From: an uncultured Bacteroidales bacterium
GTDB taxonomy: Bacteria; Bacteroidota; Bacteroidia; Bacteroidales; P3
DNA length: 64,000 nt
Assembly (NCBI GenBank): GCA_947175635.1
Contig: CAMWNM010000003.1
Coordinates: 42,090 to 106,089, forward strand
Direction of reading: 5' to 3'
The first letter of the stretch is position 1; the number at the start of each line of letters is the position of its first letter. Shown in pieces: positions 37,401 to 45,331 of the stretch. Made by a program: the position numbers and the translations under genes. The notes beneath the pieces are model-generated. The model had not been told where the DNA came from. It saw only the letters and a program-made list of their open reading frames with translations, and did not search any database.

Positions 37401-40063
37401 GCTTGTTCAATCCTTTCTCCCTGCGGTGTTTGCCATGCCTCGAAGCGATATCCGGTAAAAGCTTCCGCCCGGATCTGTACCGGCGTATGCCATTCATACA
37501 CCCCCGCTCCGCTCACCATGCCGTAAGCCGGATTATCGGCCTGCAATACCACATGGGAACGGGTATGGCTGAAAACCGCCAGCACTTGACAAGAATCCTC
37601 CACATTCAGATGATAGGAAGAATCCATGCCGAGCGTGTCGCCGTCTATCACCCAATAGCGGAATTCGGCCCCTGATGAAGAAATGGCGTTCAATTCAACC
37701 GTACTGCCATAAAGAAACAGTCCGCTTTCCTTATCCACCCGCCCCAACGCCTCGTCGTTGGAAGCTATCGTGATCCTATACGCATCGGGCTCGCAAATGG
37801 CCCTGACAACACTGTCGTGCAAGATGGTTATCCGCAGGCTGTCTTCCGTTCCCAGAATCTCCGAACCGCTTTCCCAGCGTACGAAATGATGGCCTTTGTC
37901 GGGCGTAGCCTGCAAGAGCACCTGCTTGCCATACATATAGGTGCCCGTCCCCTCCGCATAACCGTTTTGGGCAGAAACCTCAAGATGGTAGGTAAGGGTA
38001 TCGAAAACGGCCAGGAAAACATAGTCGGCATCCAGATGCGTATTGTCGGTTACATCATAGGGATTGTCTTCTATATGGCCGGCATCCATCCCGTTTCTGG
38101 TCACTTCCCAATAACGGAAGCCGATCCCCCTTGAAGGCACTGCCCGGATGTAGATATGGGTAAGGTCGAAGGCACTGTATGCGCTGTCAGCCGTCCTTTG
38201 GGCGCATTGCAAGGCATAGCCGTCTCCGGGATCGCTCACACGCAGGCTCACATGATAAAAGGTTTCATCGAAAACGGCGCGATACGATCCCCCCTTGCTG
38301 ATATTCTCTATCCGCAACACAGGGTCGTTCCCCACCACATTGCCCGCCATATCCTCCCAATGCGAGAAACGGCTGTATTCGCTCACCGCCTTTGCCTCGG
38401 CCGTAACGGTGGAAAAATGTTTGTAGGTACCGCTGCCGCTCACAGTGCCGAGTTTGGCCAAAGGATATGCCCGGAACTCGTATTCGTAGGGAATACTGTC
38501 GGTAAGCACATATATGGTGCCGCCCCTCACCGCCGTATAATCATGTACCGGCGTTTCTCCGTACCAGGTAACAGGATCCAGATAAAAGCCCCTGAAAAGA
38601 TATCCTTCGTCCAAATCGGCGCGCAGTTGTGCCGTTTCTCCGTTCAACAAGGTGATTTCAGTAAGGTTGTTGTTGCCGAAATAGGCCGTTGCGCCGGTAG
38701 GGGTAGCGAAACGAAGCGTGAAGGTGGTGTCGAAAACAGCCGTGAGATTGCGGTCGTTTGTAATATTGAACCCATATTCGGCCCTCGCTCCCTCTATAGG
38801 CTGGCCGTTTTCTTCCCAATGCAGAAAGCGGCACTCGGCATTGTTTACGGCTGCCACGGCCGTTTGCCTGCTGCCGTGCGTGCACAGTTGACGGGTTACC
38901 GCATTGGTGGTGCCGTAACGGGAAGCGGGATAAATGGTAAGGTACCACTGTTTGTAGATATTCAGTTCTATCTCATTGCTCTGCAAGGGATAATTATCGG
39001 CCTCTATCCGTAAACGGTATTTGTCCGAATCGGCTGTATTGGCCGGGAGTTGAACCCGGATCCTGCCCTGATGCCTGATATTGTCGCCGCCGTTCACTTT
39101 TTCGGAAGCGAGCAAGGTCGCATGATCAAAATTGCCGTTTTCATCCGACAGATAAACTTTCAGATAGTTGTCGCCGCCCTCCGTCAAAGGAGCCTGGGTT
39201 CCCGAGTAAAACGTATAGGGAACATACAGGGTGATGTCCTGGCTGCCGTGATGGGCCAATTGCAAAGGACTCACGGTATCGATGCTGAGAACGGGATTAT
39301 AGACGAACAGCACGTCGTCCACCCAAAGCTCGTCGCCTTCCACCACTTCCCGAAAGTTGTTGCCCGCCGTGAAACTCAACAACAGATAAGCCGGATTCTC
39401 CTGGCTTTGATAAGCGATAGGCACACTGTATCTGGTCCATCGGGTGAGAGCCGGAATCTTCAGGTTTGCCGAACCGATTACCGTACCTACCGCCGTTCCG
39501 TTCGGATTACGGTCTTCCAGCTTGGCATTGTTGTGCAGATACACTGTCATGTCGGAATTACGCCCGCCGTTATCGCCCGACTTTACCCAAAACACAATGG
39601 AGTCGGGACGCCCGGTAAATCCCCAGCACTTGGAAGCATCACCGGTATTGGTATATATGCAGGATTTGCTGTTCGCCTTGTCGTCATAGTAATAGAGGGT
39701 ACCCGTGGTAAGCGTGCCCATCACTTCTTCCGAAGTGGCGCCAAAGGGAAATTTATAGTGATACCAGCTGGACTTGGTTACCTTGATATAGGCCGAATAC
39801 ATCCCTTTCGTTTGCGGACGGATATCGGTCGAACTCCATATGGACTGATTTCTTTTATATTGACTGGGCGAATTTCCCGCCTCGAAACAGGCGCTGGAAT
39901 TCCAGGCCGACGGTTCGGCGCTCTCCCAAACCTCAAAATCGAAATTAGGTGCTTGCGGGGTATTGTAGAGCGTATTGTTCTGCGCGCGAATGGGGAGAAC
40001 TAAAGCCAAGCCGAAAAAGAAAGCGAAGAATCCGTTCAAGGAGCGGCCGTATATTTCCGTCAT
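34409..40063 (-). CDS. Paralogous giant InlB-type repeat protein without a T9SS tail
   Basis: An 1884-residue paralogue of the downstream giant. It has a signal peptide (MTEIYGRSLNGFFAFFFGLA, cleavage near LPIRAQ) and a PCMD-like domain (APNFDFEVWESAEPSAWNSS to DELWVDDVLFVYNP). A spacer then leads into about 20 divergent InlB-type repeats. The last repeat runs straight into the stop (RPMRLDARTRKTTNR), where the pattern would call for A-x-F-x-P. There is no T9SS sorting domain, lipobox or LPxTG-like anchor. The next gene's ATG follows 11 bases later, leaving no room for a lost tail in another frame. I chose the ATG at 40063 because it directly precedes a good signal peptide; the open frame upstream to 40150 lacks one. 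Without a sorting tail it may be periplasmic or depend on its partner for export. Confidence 0.82.
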   Translation of the reverse strand: MTEIYGRSLNGFFAFFFGLALVLPIRAQNNTLYNTPQAPNFDFEVWESAEPSAWNSSACFEAGNSPSQYKRNQSIWSSTDIRPQTKGMYSAYIKVTKSSWYHYKFPFGATSEEVMGTLTTGTLYYYDDKANSKSCIYTNTGDASKCWGFTGRPDSIVFWVKSGDNGGRNSDMTVYLHNNAKLEDRNPNGTAVGTVIGSANLKIPALTRWTRYSVPIAYQSQENPAYLLLSFTAGNNFREVVEGDELWVDDVLFVYNPVLSIDTVSPLQLAHHGSQDITLYVPYTFYSGTQAPLTEGGDNYLKVYLSDENGNFDHATLLASEKVNGGDNIRHQGRIRVQLPANTADSDKYRLRIEADNYPLQSNEIELNIYKQWYLTIYPASRYGTTNAVTRQLCTHGSRQTAVAAVNNAECRFLHWEENGQPIEGARAEYGFNITNDRNLTAVFDTTFTLRFATPTGATAYFGNNNLTEITLLNGETAQLRADLDEGYLFRGFYLDPVTWYGETPVHDYTAVRGGTIYVLTDSIPYEYEFRAYPLAKLGTVSGSGTYKHFSTVTAEAKAVSEYSRFSHWEDMAGNVVGNDPVLRIENISKGGSYRAVFDETFYHVSLRVSDPGDGYALQCAQRTADSAYSAFDLTHIYIRAVPSRGIGFRYWEVTRNGMDAGHIEDNPYDVTDNTHLDADYVFLAVFDTLTYHLEVSAQNGYAEGTGTYMYGKQVLLQATPDKGHHFVRWESGSEILGTEDSLRITILHDSVVRAICEPDAYRITIASNDEALGRVDKESGLFLYGSTVELNAISSSGAEFRYWVIDGDTLGMDSSYHLNVEDSCQVLAVFSHTRSHVVLQADNPAYGMVSGAGVYEWHTPVQIRAEAFTGYRFEAWQTPQGERIEQAGIDIPRIEGDTVLTAFFAPVMFDLTLRVTEGGSAFIGDETGGMQARCPYMDYVRIAAVPQAGYEFEGWYDSSGNLCSTYPQEGFTIKQDSSLEARFVPVRYAVNLFVSPLGAGVLHGVGRYQKDSKVNISVDLSDGYDFLGWYENDEVVETRPAFSIVLEEDRYFTAKFKEKRFSVDMKASPAGCALSQSGAGDFLYAYNTNLYVETLPGYEVAAWTNRKGDTLSRRNPYLHDVYGQEELTAHIQPARMNASFGIRPEEAGTVICGEVRYGVPASATVQAAYGYAFSHWENRAGERIGEKAALSFTAFTDTTFTAVFKPQFFTITGKARNPLRGSVEGGGSYAYLSACTLRITHDPHYHFAGWYNQKGEMLSRQHTWTFTVTEPMDITAYFEPLPVLTHLAVLPENSGTIVYDGGQMQGEVKVLFEDSIRLQAVPAPGMRFSKWTRVDSTGFYEEWIDENHVFLPQGGRRVTAVFDTVSYPLSLSVEPAGAGSVQGGGEYKYGAFAPLLAAPALHYGFYAYMAGDEVLSYDSAYALRMDSAIHVQAVFRPVEYLIRPLSEDRTKGDVGGKGFYPYGSTVQLDAFAWTDSVEFAFWSHSADGRDTVSTQAQMRCKVEGSESMVAFFKPASRILEVETTGKGRVAGAGSYVHGSEAELMAESASGYHFTAWRERGNWLGGLPEISLTMRQNRQIEAVFEPDTFQVHLVSMLEEVDVFGAGGYANESPVNIWTGGLPFGYRFAAWKNGAGQTVSREAGFILPLTQDTTLYAEFDSIRYRLDLQTQGAGKVWGETEYGLGDTVWVGAVPDTGYRLKAWYYEEQLFSEKDTLTFSAFADLSLRAVFEKDVVPVSPLVNRVDGGEVAVGEASETSETVTLTAHPGESFHFAYWTLGDSLVNTQEQMEVLRVDASRMVAHFMPDVYYVTLRSSTPEGLSAMSGSGSFNKGDVVNLKATVRQGYEFMGWFEEGADTPVSTQAEHTLTVTRPMRLDARTRKTTNR

Positions 40064-40223
40064 AGTCTTGGTTATTTGATTGAAACCGGTACAAAAATAC
40101 AGTCGGCCCGTACAGCGCTGTCCCCCAAGATTACCGAAGTTCATCGCCAAGCGGCCCCCTCGTCTTCAATACACACATAATTTATTCATAAACAACATAT
40201 TAAAAACAAAGGCAAACCTTGAC

Positions 40224-40262
40224 AAAAAAGGGGATGATTTTACCGAAACCATCCCCTTTTTT
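40224..40262 (-). terminator. Terminator after the small PCMD protein gene
   Basis: AAAAAAGGGGATG (40224-40236) pairs with CATCCCCTTTTTT (40250-40262), a 13-bp stem with a 13-base loop and T-runs on either strand. It lies 25 bases after the stop of the 40288-41241 gene and before the giant repeat genes, so the giants must have their own start or depend on readthrough. Confidence 0.85.
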
Positions 40263-40287
40263 ATACGTCTAAAATATTGCTGCCGAA

Positions 40288-41241
40288 CTATCTCACGATA
40301 GCTTTCAGAACGGCCGACCCTTCGGCGTTGGTAAGGCGTACGTAATAGATACCCGGCCTATGGCGCGAAATATCAAGCGTATGGTTGCCTGCCCCGAGAT
40401 TGCCTTGTTGCAGCAACTGACCGGAAACAGAAAACACTTCCATCCGGCAAGCGGCCTTTACCTCCAGATTGAAGAGACCTTCGGCCGAAGGATTCGGGTA
40501 AAGTCCGGATGTGGCCAGCTGCGGATTTTCATTGGCGGTGCCTTCGTAAACAAACGCCACATCATCTACCCAAAGGGTACTGCCTATCTGGCCTTTGCAA
40601 TTGAATAAATCTTCAAAATCATAGCCGGCGCTGGATACAAACAGCACCGTAATGGAATCGGGCGTGGCGGGAGAGGTATATTCTATCGGCAGGTTGAATT
40701 CCGTCCAATCCTCTATCGTTTCGGTAAAGATCCCTTCCACCTTACCTATTGTCTGACGTTTCCCGGCCGCTTCATTATACCGGTACACTTCCACAAAAAT
40801 GCTTGCACTGTCATTGTCCACCGGCTTATACTTCATGTAACCTCTGATGGCGGACGGGCGGCTTGTAAAAGGCCGGCCGAACAAGGCACTCTGGTCATCT
40901 ATCACCACCGTAAGGGCCCCCACCACACCGGGCAAAAATATTTCGGTGGCATCCAATTGCAGCTTGTCGGAAACCAGTTTCGGTGCGAAATCATCCGCCG
41001 CACCCGAACGACCCGCGTCTTTAAACAGCGTTACGGGACCGGCAAACATTTCCGGCGGCAATTCGGACAGCATATTCAAGGACTCCCAGAATGGATTGGC
41101 TAAATCATCGTACGAATCTCCCCCGTCGGTCGTTCCCGTTTTCCAATATTCGAATTTACCATCGGGAAGTTCTTCCTGTTGGGCGTAAAGCCCCCCTGCA
41201 AAAAAAGGCAGGACGCCGAGTAAGAAAACAATCTTTTTCAT
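40288..41241 (-). CDS. PCMD-like T9SS cargo protein
   Basis: A 317-residue secreted protein with a signal peptide (MKKIVFLLGVLPFFAGGLYA) and a single domain (about 25-235). The domain begins LPDGKFEYWKTG, has RGYMKYKPVDNDSASIFVEV in the middle and ends GSTLWVDDVAFVYEG. This architecture matches the PCMD-like N-terminal domains of the two giant neighbours. The C-terminus (LYPNPSAEGLFNLEVK to SAVLKAIVR) is a T9SS type A sorting domain. PCMD domains are thought to bind carbohydrate; that is family inference. It lies 42 bases downstream of the TonB-dependent receptor gene and is probably co-transcribed with it; a terminator follows. Confidence 0.82.
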   Translation of the reverse strand: MKKIVFLLGVLPFFAGGLYAQQEELPDGKFEYWKTGTTDGGDSYDDLANPFWESLNMLSELPPEMFAGPVTLFKDAGRSGAADDFAPKLVSDKLQLDATEIFLPGVVGALTVVIDDQSALFGRPFTSRPSAIRGYMKYKPVDNDSASIFVEVYRYNEAAGKRQTIGKVEGIFTETIEDWTEFNLPIEYTSPATPDSITVLFVSSAGYDFEDLFNCKGQIGSTLWVDDVAFVYEGTANENPQLATSGLYPNPSAEGLFNLEVKAACRMEVFSVSGQLLQQGNLGAGNHTLDISRHRPGIYYVRLTNAEGSAVLKAIVR

Positions 41242-41283
41242 TTTGCTTATTATTTCTGTTTTTAAATTTTAAATGCTACTCGT

Positions 41284-43938
41284 TCAGTACAACCTGGCCA
41301 CATCCGCCTTGCTGCGCCGGAACCATGTAACAGGATTGATATCCTGAAAACGATAGGTAATCTGCAAGGTGTACAGGCGCGGCGCCTCTATATAAAGCGG
41401 ACGCAAGGAATATTCGGCATTGAGCAGGTTGTTGATGACAAACGAAAAAGTAAAATGATCCACCTCGATGCTGGCCCTTAAATCCAATACCAAAGAGCCC
41501 CAGTCATGCCGGCGCATGAATTCCGATATACCATAAAAAGGCAGATCCATCTGCATATTGTCCAGCCAAGCCGCATGTCCCACCTCGTTCTTGTCCAACT
41601 CCACGAATACACCGTCAACATTCTTCATCGCACTCATATACTGCACCCCCATGCCCACCGAGAAATAACGGAAAAAGCGGATGTCGAAATCGAATTTGGC
41701 CATATGCTGAATCCTGTATTTGAGGATATTGCCATCGGTATTCGAAGATGAATTGCTGTACATATAGTCTTTGGTTCCGGTCGACTTGTATATTTTGTCT
41801 GTTTCCCGACATACCGGCAGCGAATAGGTATAATTGGCCTGCAACTGGATCTTCAGGTTTTCCGTAATATCCAATTCCGTGGCGAAGCTGGCTTCCACAC
41901 CCGAAATCGTGGCCCTTCCGGTGTTGAAGAACTCAAAACCGTAACGCTGGGCCATCGGCACGGATTCATCTTTGTTCCAAGGCCCCATAAAAAACTCTAT
42001 GTAGTTCCAATATAGCTGATGGAAACCGGCCACGTCCAGATAGCCGGAAGCGATCCCCCCCTTGAAGTACTGGCGCAAGCCCAGTTCCATATTCAGGCTC
42101 TTTTCAGACTTCAAATCCGGGTTGGGGTAAAAACCATACATCCCCACCCGCGTGGTAATGAATTTTTCTCCGATGGTCGCCGCCCGATAACCCTGTCCTG
42201 CAGAGAGGCGGAACACCGTACCCGACTTAAGGAGTTCATAATTCAATCCCAACTGAAACACAGGACTCATCTCATGCCAGTCATCCACAAAGCAGGCTTC
42301 CAACCTGCCGCCCAGTTCGAGCCGCAGGTTCTTGTCCTTTAAAAACGGTTTGTCCAATTTGGCAAAAACGGCAAGGTTATCGGACGTATGGGAACCTTGG
42401 TTACCCATATTATACACATCCCCCGAAAATACTTCCCCGCCCGAATAGGTATATTGGTTGGCCACCCCGGCGGTCAAAGCCAGATCGGCCGCGCGTTTAA
42501 AGGTCTTACGGTACCGATAGGTATTGTACACCGACTGGGAATGTGCGTCCTGACCGCTGATGTTGATCACGTTGTTGTTGGAATACATATAGCGGTTGTC
42601 CAATTCATGCACCCCTCCCTTGGGAGAAACGTATTTGAGATGAGGATCCACCAGCACCACCACGTCTTTGAAATGACTTAAGGTTGTGGCGTAATGCGTG
42701 TAAGTGTTGCCTTCCGCATCCGTAAGGGTCTCCACATGGCCGAAAGGACGGTACTTCCCATCCAAGGCATTGGCCCAGAAATTATACATCCGGTTGTCGG
42801 AATACATGAAGTTCGCATTGAGGCTCAAGGTCCAATGGTCGGAAAGATGGAAACGGTTGCCGATACTGGCGCGGACCCGCTGCTCATAGGGAGAGACCCT
42901 GTCTCCCGGATTTTGCTCCCCGCCCAGACGGTAGCCGTCGTCATACGAGTAATCCACCCCTGCCGTCAGATCCCACCACTTGGCCAATTTGCGGGAATGG
43001 GAAAGGCTTGCGCCGGTTTTTATCGGCAAGCCCTTGGTCCAGGACCTGTCGGTTATTTCCCTGGATTCGGAAACCATATTGAAAGGAGGCAACGGATTTT
43101 GATAAAGGTAGTTCTGGGTAACGGTCCGGCAATCAGGTTTTTCGTAAATCCCGGCATATATCTTTACCGAACTTTCCGGGGTTTCCGTGGCATATTTGGT
43201 ATGCACGTTGATGGCGCCGTTTATGGCCGCAGAACCATACAGCACCGAAGCGGCACCTTTCAGCACATCGATTTGTTCCACATCATCCATCGAAACCAAG
43301 TTCCAGGCGGGCCTCCCTGCATCGGCCCGCAACATGGGCATGTTATCCAACATCAGCATCACCCGGCTCCCCATACCGGAGCTGAACCCGCTGCCACCGC
43401 GCATCTGCGGTTCGTTGTCCACAATCGCCAGACCGGCCACATTCTTCAAGGCCCGGTCCAAAGTGGTAACATTGTTTTTGGCGATATTCTGAATGCCCAC
43501 CACTTCCAAAGTCTGAATGGATGTCTTTCCGTCCCGTTTCAGACGGGTACCCTGTACCTGCACCGCATTCAAGGCCTTGGCATAGGTTTCCATACCCACA
43601 TTGAGCACTTTTACCTCGTCTTTCTTATCGAAATGAACCTTGATGTTCTTCTCCTTGTATCCCAGATACTTGAACTGAAGCTCCACATCGGCGCTGCTTA
43701 CCGTCAGCATATAATTCCCATCCATATCGGCCACCGCCCCCATACCGTTTGCACCTACCACCGCCACTTGCGCCTGCGGCAAGGTAAGCTTGTCGGCCAC
43801 ATCGTATATCTGCCCCTTTACCACATAATAAGCCTGCGCCTGCAGGCCGAGGGGCAACAATATCAACAGAGAGGGGAAGATATTTCGGAGAACTTGCACA
43901 ACGCGCAAGCGCGTGCCATATCGTAATTTTTCTATCAT
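41284..43938 (-). CDS. TonB-dependent outer membrane receptor with N-terminal carboxypeptidase-like domain
   Basis: An 884-residue receptor. The signal peptide ends near LPLGLQAQA. A CarboxypepD-like domain follows (VKGQIYDVADKLTLPQAQVA). The plug domain carries TTLDRALKNVAGLAIVDN, MRGGSGFSSGMGSRVMLMLD and VEQIDVLKGAASVLYGSAA, and a 22-strand barrel pattern fills the rest. No SusD partner is adjacent, so it is not a normal glycan-utilisation pair. The last barrel strand (LYTLQITYRFQ) is followed by 18 more residues (DINPVTWFRRSKADVARLY), unusual for a barrel that normally ends at phenylalanine. The ligand is not predictable. I chose the ATG at 43938 over the one at 43980 for its better signal peptide. 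Confidence 0.88.
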   Translation of the reverse strand: MIEKLRYGTRLRVVQVLRNIFPSLLILLPLGLQAQAYYVVKGQIYDVADKLTLPQAQVAVVGANGMGAVADMDGNYMLTVSSADVELQFKYLGYKEKNIKVHFDKKDEVKVLNVGMETYAKALNAVQVQGTRLKRDGKTSIQTLEVVGIQNIAKNNVTTLDRALKNVAGLAIVDNEPQMRGGSGFSSGMGSRVMLMLDNMPMLRADAGRPAWNLVSMDDVEQIDVLKGAASVLYGSAAINGAINVHTKYATETPESSVKIYAGIYEKPDCRTVTQNYLYQNPLPPFNMVSESREITDRSWTKGLPIKTGASLSHSRKLAKWWDLTAGVDYSYDDGYRLGGEQNPGDRVSPYEQRVRASIGNRFHLSDHWTLSLNANFMYSDNRMYNFWANALDGKYRPFGHVETLTDAEGNTYTHYATTLSHFKDVVVLVDPHLKYVSPKGGVHELDNRYMYSNNNVINISGQDAHSQSVYNTYRYRKTFKRAADLALTAGVANQYTYSGGEVFSGDVYNMGNQGSHTSDNLAVFAKLDKPFLKDKNLRLELGGRLEACFVDDWHEMSPVFQLGLNYELLKSGTVFRLSAGQGYRAATIGEKFITTRVGMYGFYPNPDLKSEKSLNMELGLRQYFKGGIASGYLDVAGFHQLYWNYIEFFMGPWNKDESVPMAQRYGFEFFNTGRATISGVEASFATELDITENLKIQLQANYTYSLPVCRETDKIYKSTGTKDYMYSNSSSNTDGNILKYRIQHMAKFDFDIRFFRYFSVGMGVQYMSAMKNVDGVFVELDKNEVGHAAWLDNMQMDLPFYGISEFMRRHDWGSLVLDLRASIEVDHFTFSFVINNLLNAEYSLRPLYIEAPRLYTLQITYRFQDINPVTWFRRSKADVARLY

Positions 43939-44037
43939 GCGACGTTTTTCATAAACCTCGCGAAAGTAGAACAAATGCAAAGAGCAAACGCCCCCTACCT
44001 ACCGAAACCGTTAACAACCGCCTGTTAATTCCAATAT

Positions 44038-44089
44038 AAAAAGCAGTGTTTCAACAAATTGAATACAACCGTCGCCAACACTGCTTTTT
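44038..44089 (-). terminator. Terminator of the AIR synthase gene
   Basis: AAAAAGCAGTGTT (44038-44050) pairs with AACACTGCTTTTT (44077-44089) around a 26-base loop. On the minus strand it lies 38 bases after the purM-type stop and ends in a T-rich run, isolating that gene from the TonB receptor downstream. Confidence 0.75.
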
Positions 44090-44127
44090 GACCGAAAATT
44101 TCGGCAACAAGTTCTCAGGCTTATCGA

Positions 44128-45312
44128 TCAATACGTTAAAGGTCCATGCTCGCCATCGATGGTCAACATGCTCTTCGAACTGTTTTCACAATAACCTATC
44201 ACTTTGGCTTCCAAGTCGAAGTAACGGGCTATCTTGATAACGTCGGCCGCGATGTTTTCCTTTACATACAGCTCCATGCGATGCCCCATGTTGAAAATCT
44301 GGTACATTTCCTGCCACGAGGTGCCGCTTTCGGCCTGAATCATCGAGAATACGGGCGGCGTGGCGAAAAGACTGTTCTTCACCACATGCAGGTTCTTCAC
44401 AAAGTTCATCACCTTGGTCTGACCGCCTCCGGTACAATGTATCAGACCGTGGATGCTGGGACGATAGTTTTCCAAAATCGCCTGCACCACCGGCGCATAG
44501 CTACGGGTCGGGGAAAGCAGCATTTGCCCCACGGTCATATTTTCAACGCCGGTGGCATCGGTAAGCGACTTGCTGCCGCAATACACCAGATTGTCGGGAA
44601 CGGCATTATCGTAGGATTCGGGATATTTTTCGGCATATTCGTGCCTGAGCACGTCGTGACGGGCGCTGGTCAGACCATTGCTGCCGATACCGCTGTTGTA
44701 AGTATCTTCGTAAGCGGTTTTACCGAAAGATGCCAAACCGATAATCACATCGCCGGCCTGGATACGGTCGCATGAAACGACTTCGCTCTTTTTCATGCGG
44801 GCGCTTACCGTAGAATCCACCACGATGGTTCGGACGCTATCGCCCATGTCAGCCGTTTCTCCGCCTGCATAGGTGATATTGATGTGTTCCTTGGCCATCC
44901 GCTCGATAAATTCCTGGGTACCTTCCACAATTTCTTTCAGAACCTCTCCCGGAATCAGGAATTTGTTGCGGGCAATCGTAGAAGACAACACCAGATTTCC
45001 CGTTGCCCCCACACAGAGCAGATCATCGGTATTCATCACCACCGAATCCTGCGCGATACCGCGCCACACCGAAATATCCCCGGTTTCTTTCCAATAGAGA
45101 TAAGCCAATACAGCTTTGGTTCCGGCACCGTCCGCATGCATGATATTGCAGTACGAAGGGCCGAACATACTCTTCCTCTCCCCCATCACATCCGGAATGA
45201 TCTTGCAGAAAGAATTGTCGAAGATTCCCTTGTCGAGTCCGCTCACGGCATTCTTGACATCGGTCTTGGCGGCGGAAACGCCGCGCTGCTCATACTTTGT
45301 GTTTGCTTCCAT
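44128..45312 (-). CDS. purM: Phosphoribosylformylglycinamidine cyclo-ligase (AIR synthase)
   Basis: A 394-residue AIR-synthase-fold enzyme that closes the imidazole ring in purine synthesis, using ATP. The landmarks are GPSYCNIMHADGAGTKAVLA, the AQDSVVMNTDDLLCVGA nucleotide/phosphate region, TYAGGETADMGD and GLASFGKTAYEDTYNSGIG, all in PurM order. It is longer than the 345-residue enterobacterial enzyme but similar to Bacteroidota copies, which databases sometimes label simply AIR synthase. Other purine genes are not in the window. It lies 19 bases downstream of the OmpA-family gene on the same strand, so the two could share a transcript, and it has a terminator of its own. Confidence 0.88.
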   Translation of the reverse strand: MEANTKYEQRGVSAAKTDVKNAVSGLDKGIFDNSFCKIIPDVMGERKSMFGPSYCNIMHADGAGTKAVLAYLYWKETGDISVWRGIAQDSVVMNTDDLLCVGATGNLVLSSTIARNKFLIPGEVLKEIVEGTQEFIERMAKEHINITYAGGETADMGDSVRTIVVDSTVSARMKKSEVVSCDRIQAGDVIIGLASFGKTAYEDTYNSGIGSNGLTSARHDVLRHEYAEKYPESYDNAVPDNLVYCGSKSLTDATGVENMTVGQMLLSPTRSYAPVVQAILENYRPSIHGLIHCTGGGQTKVMNFVKNLHVVKNSLFATPPVFSMIQAESGTSWQEMYQIFNMGHRMELYVKENIAADVIKIARYFDLEAKVIGYCENSSKSMLTIDGEHGPLTY

Positions 45313-45331
45313 AGTATTGATTTTTGGTTTT

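Noticed and set aside
28641..40063. A non-ribosomal peptide/polyketide or CRISPR-like repeat reading of the long repetitive region
   Set aside because: The repeats are protein-level InlB-type units with diverged DNA; there are no short identical direct repeats with spacers and no synthetase motifs.
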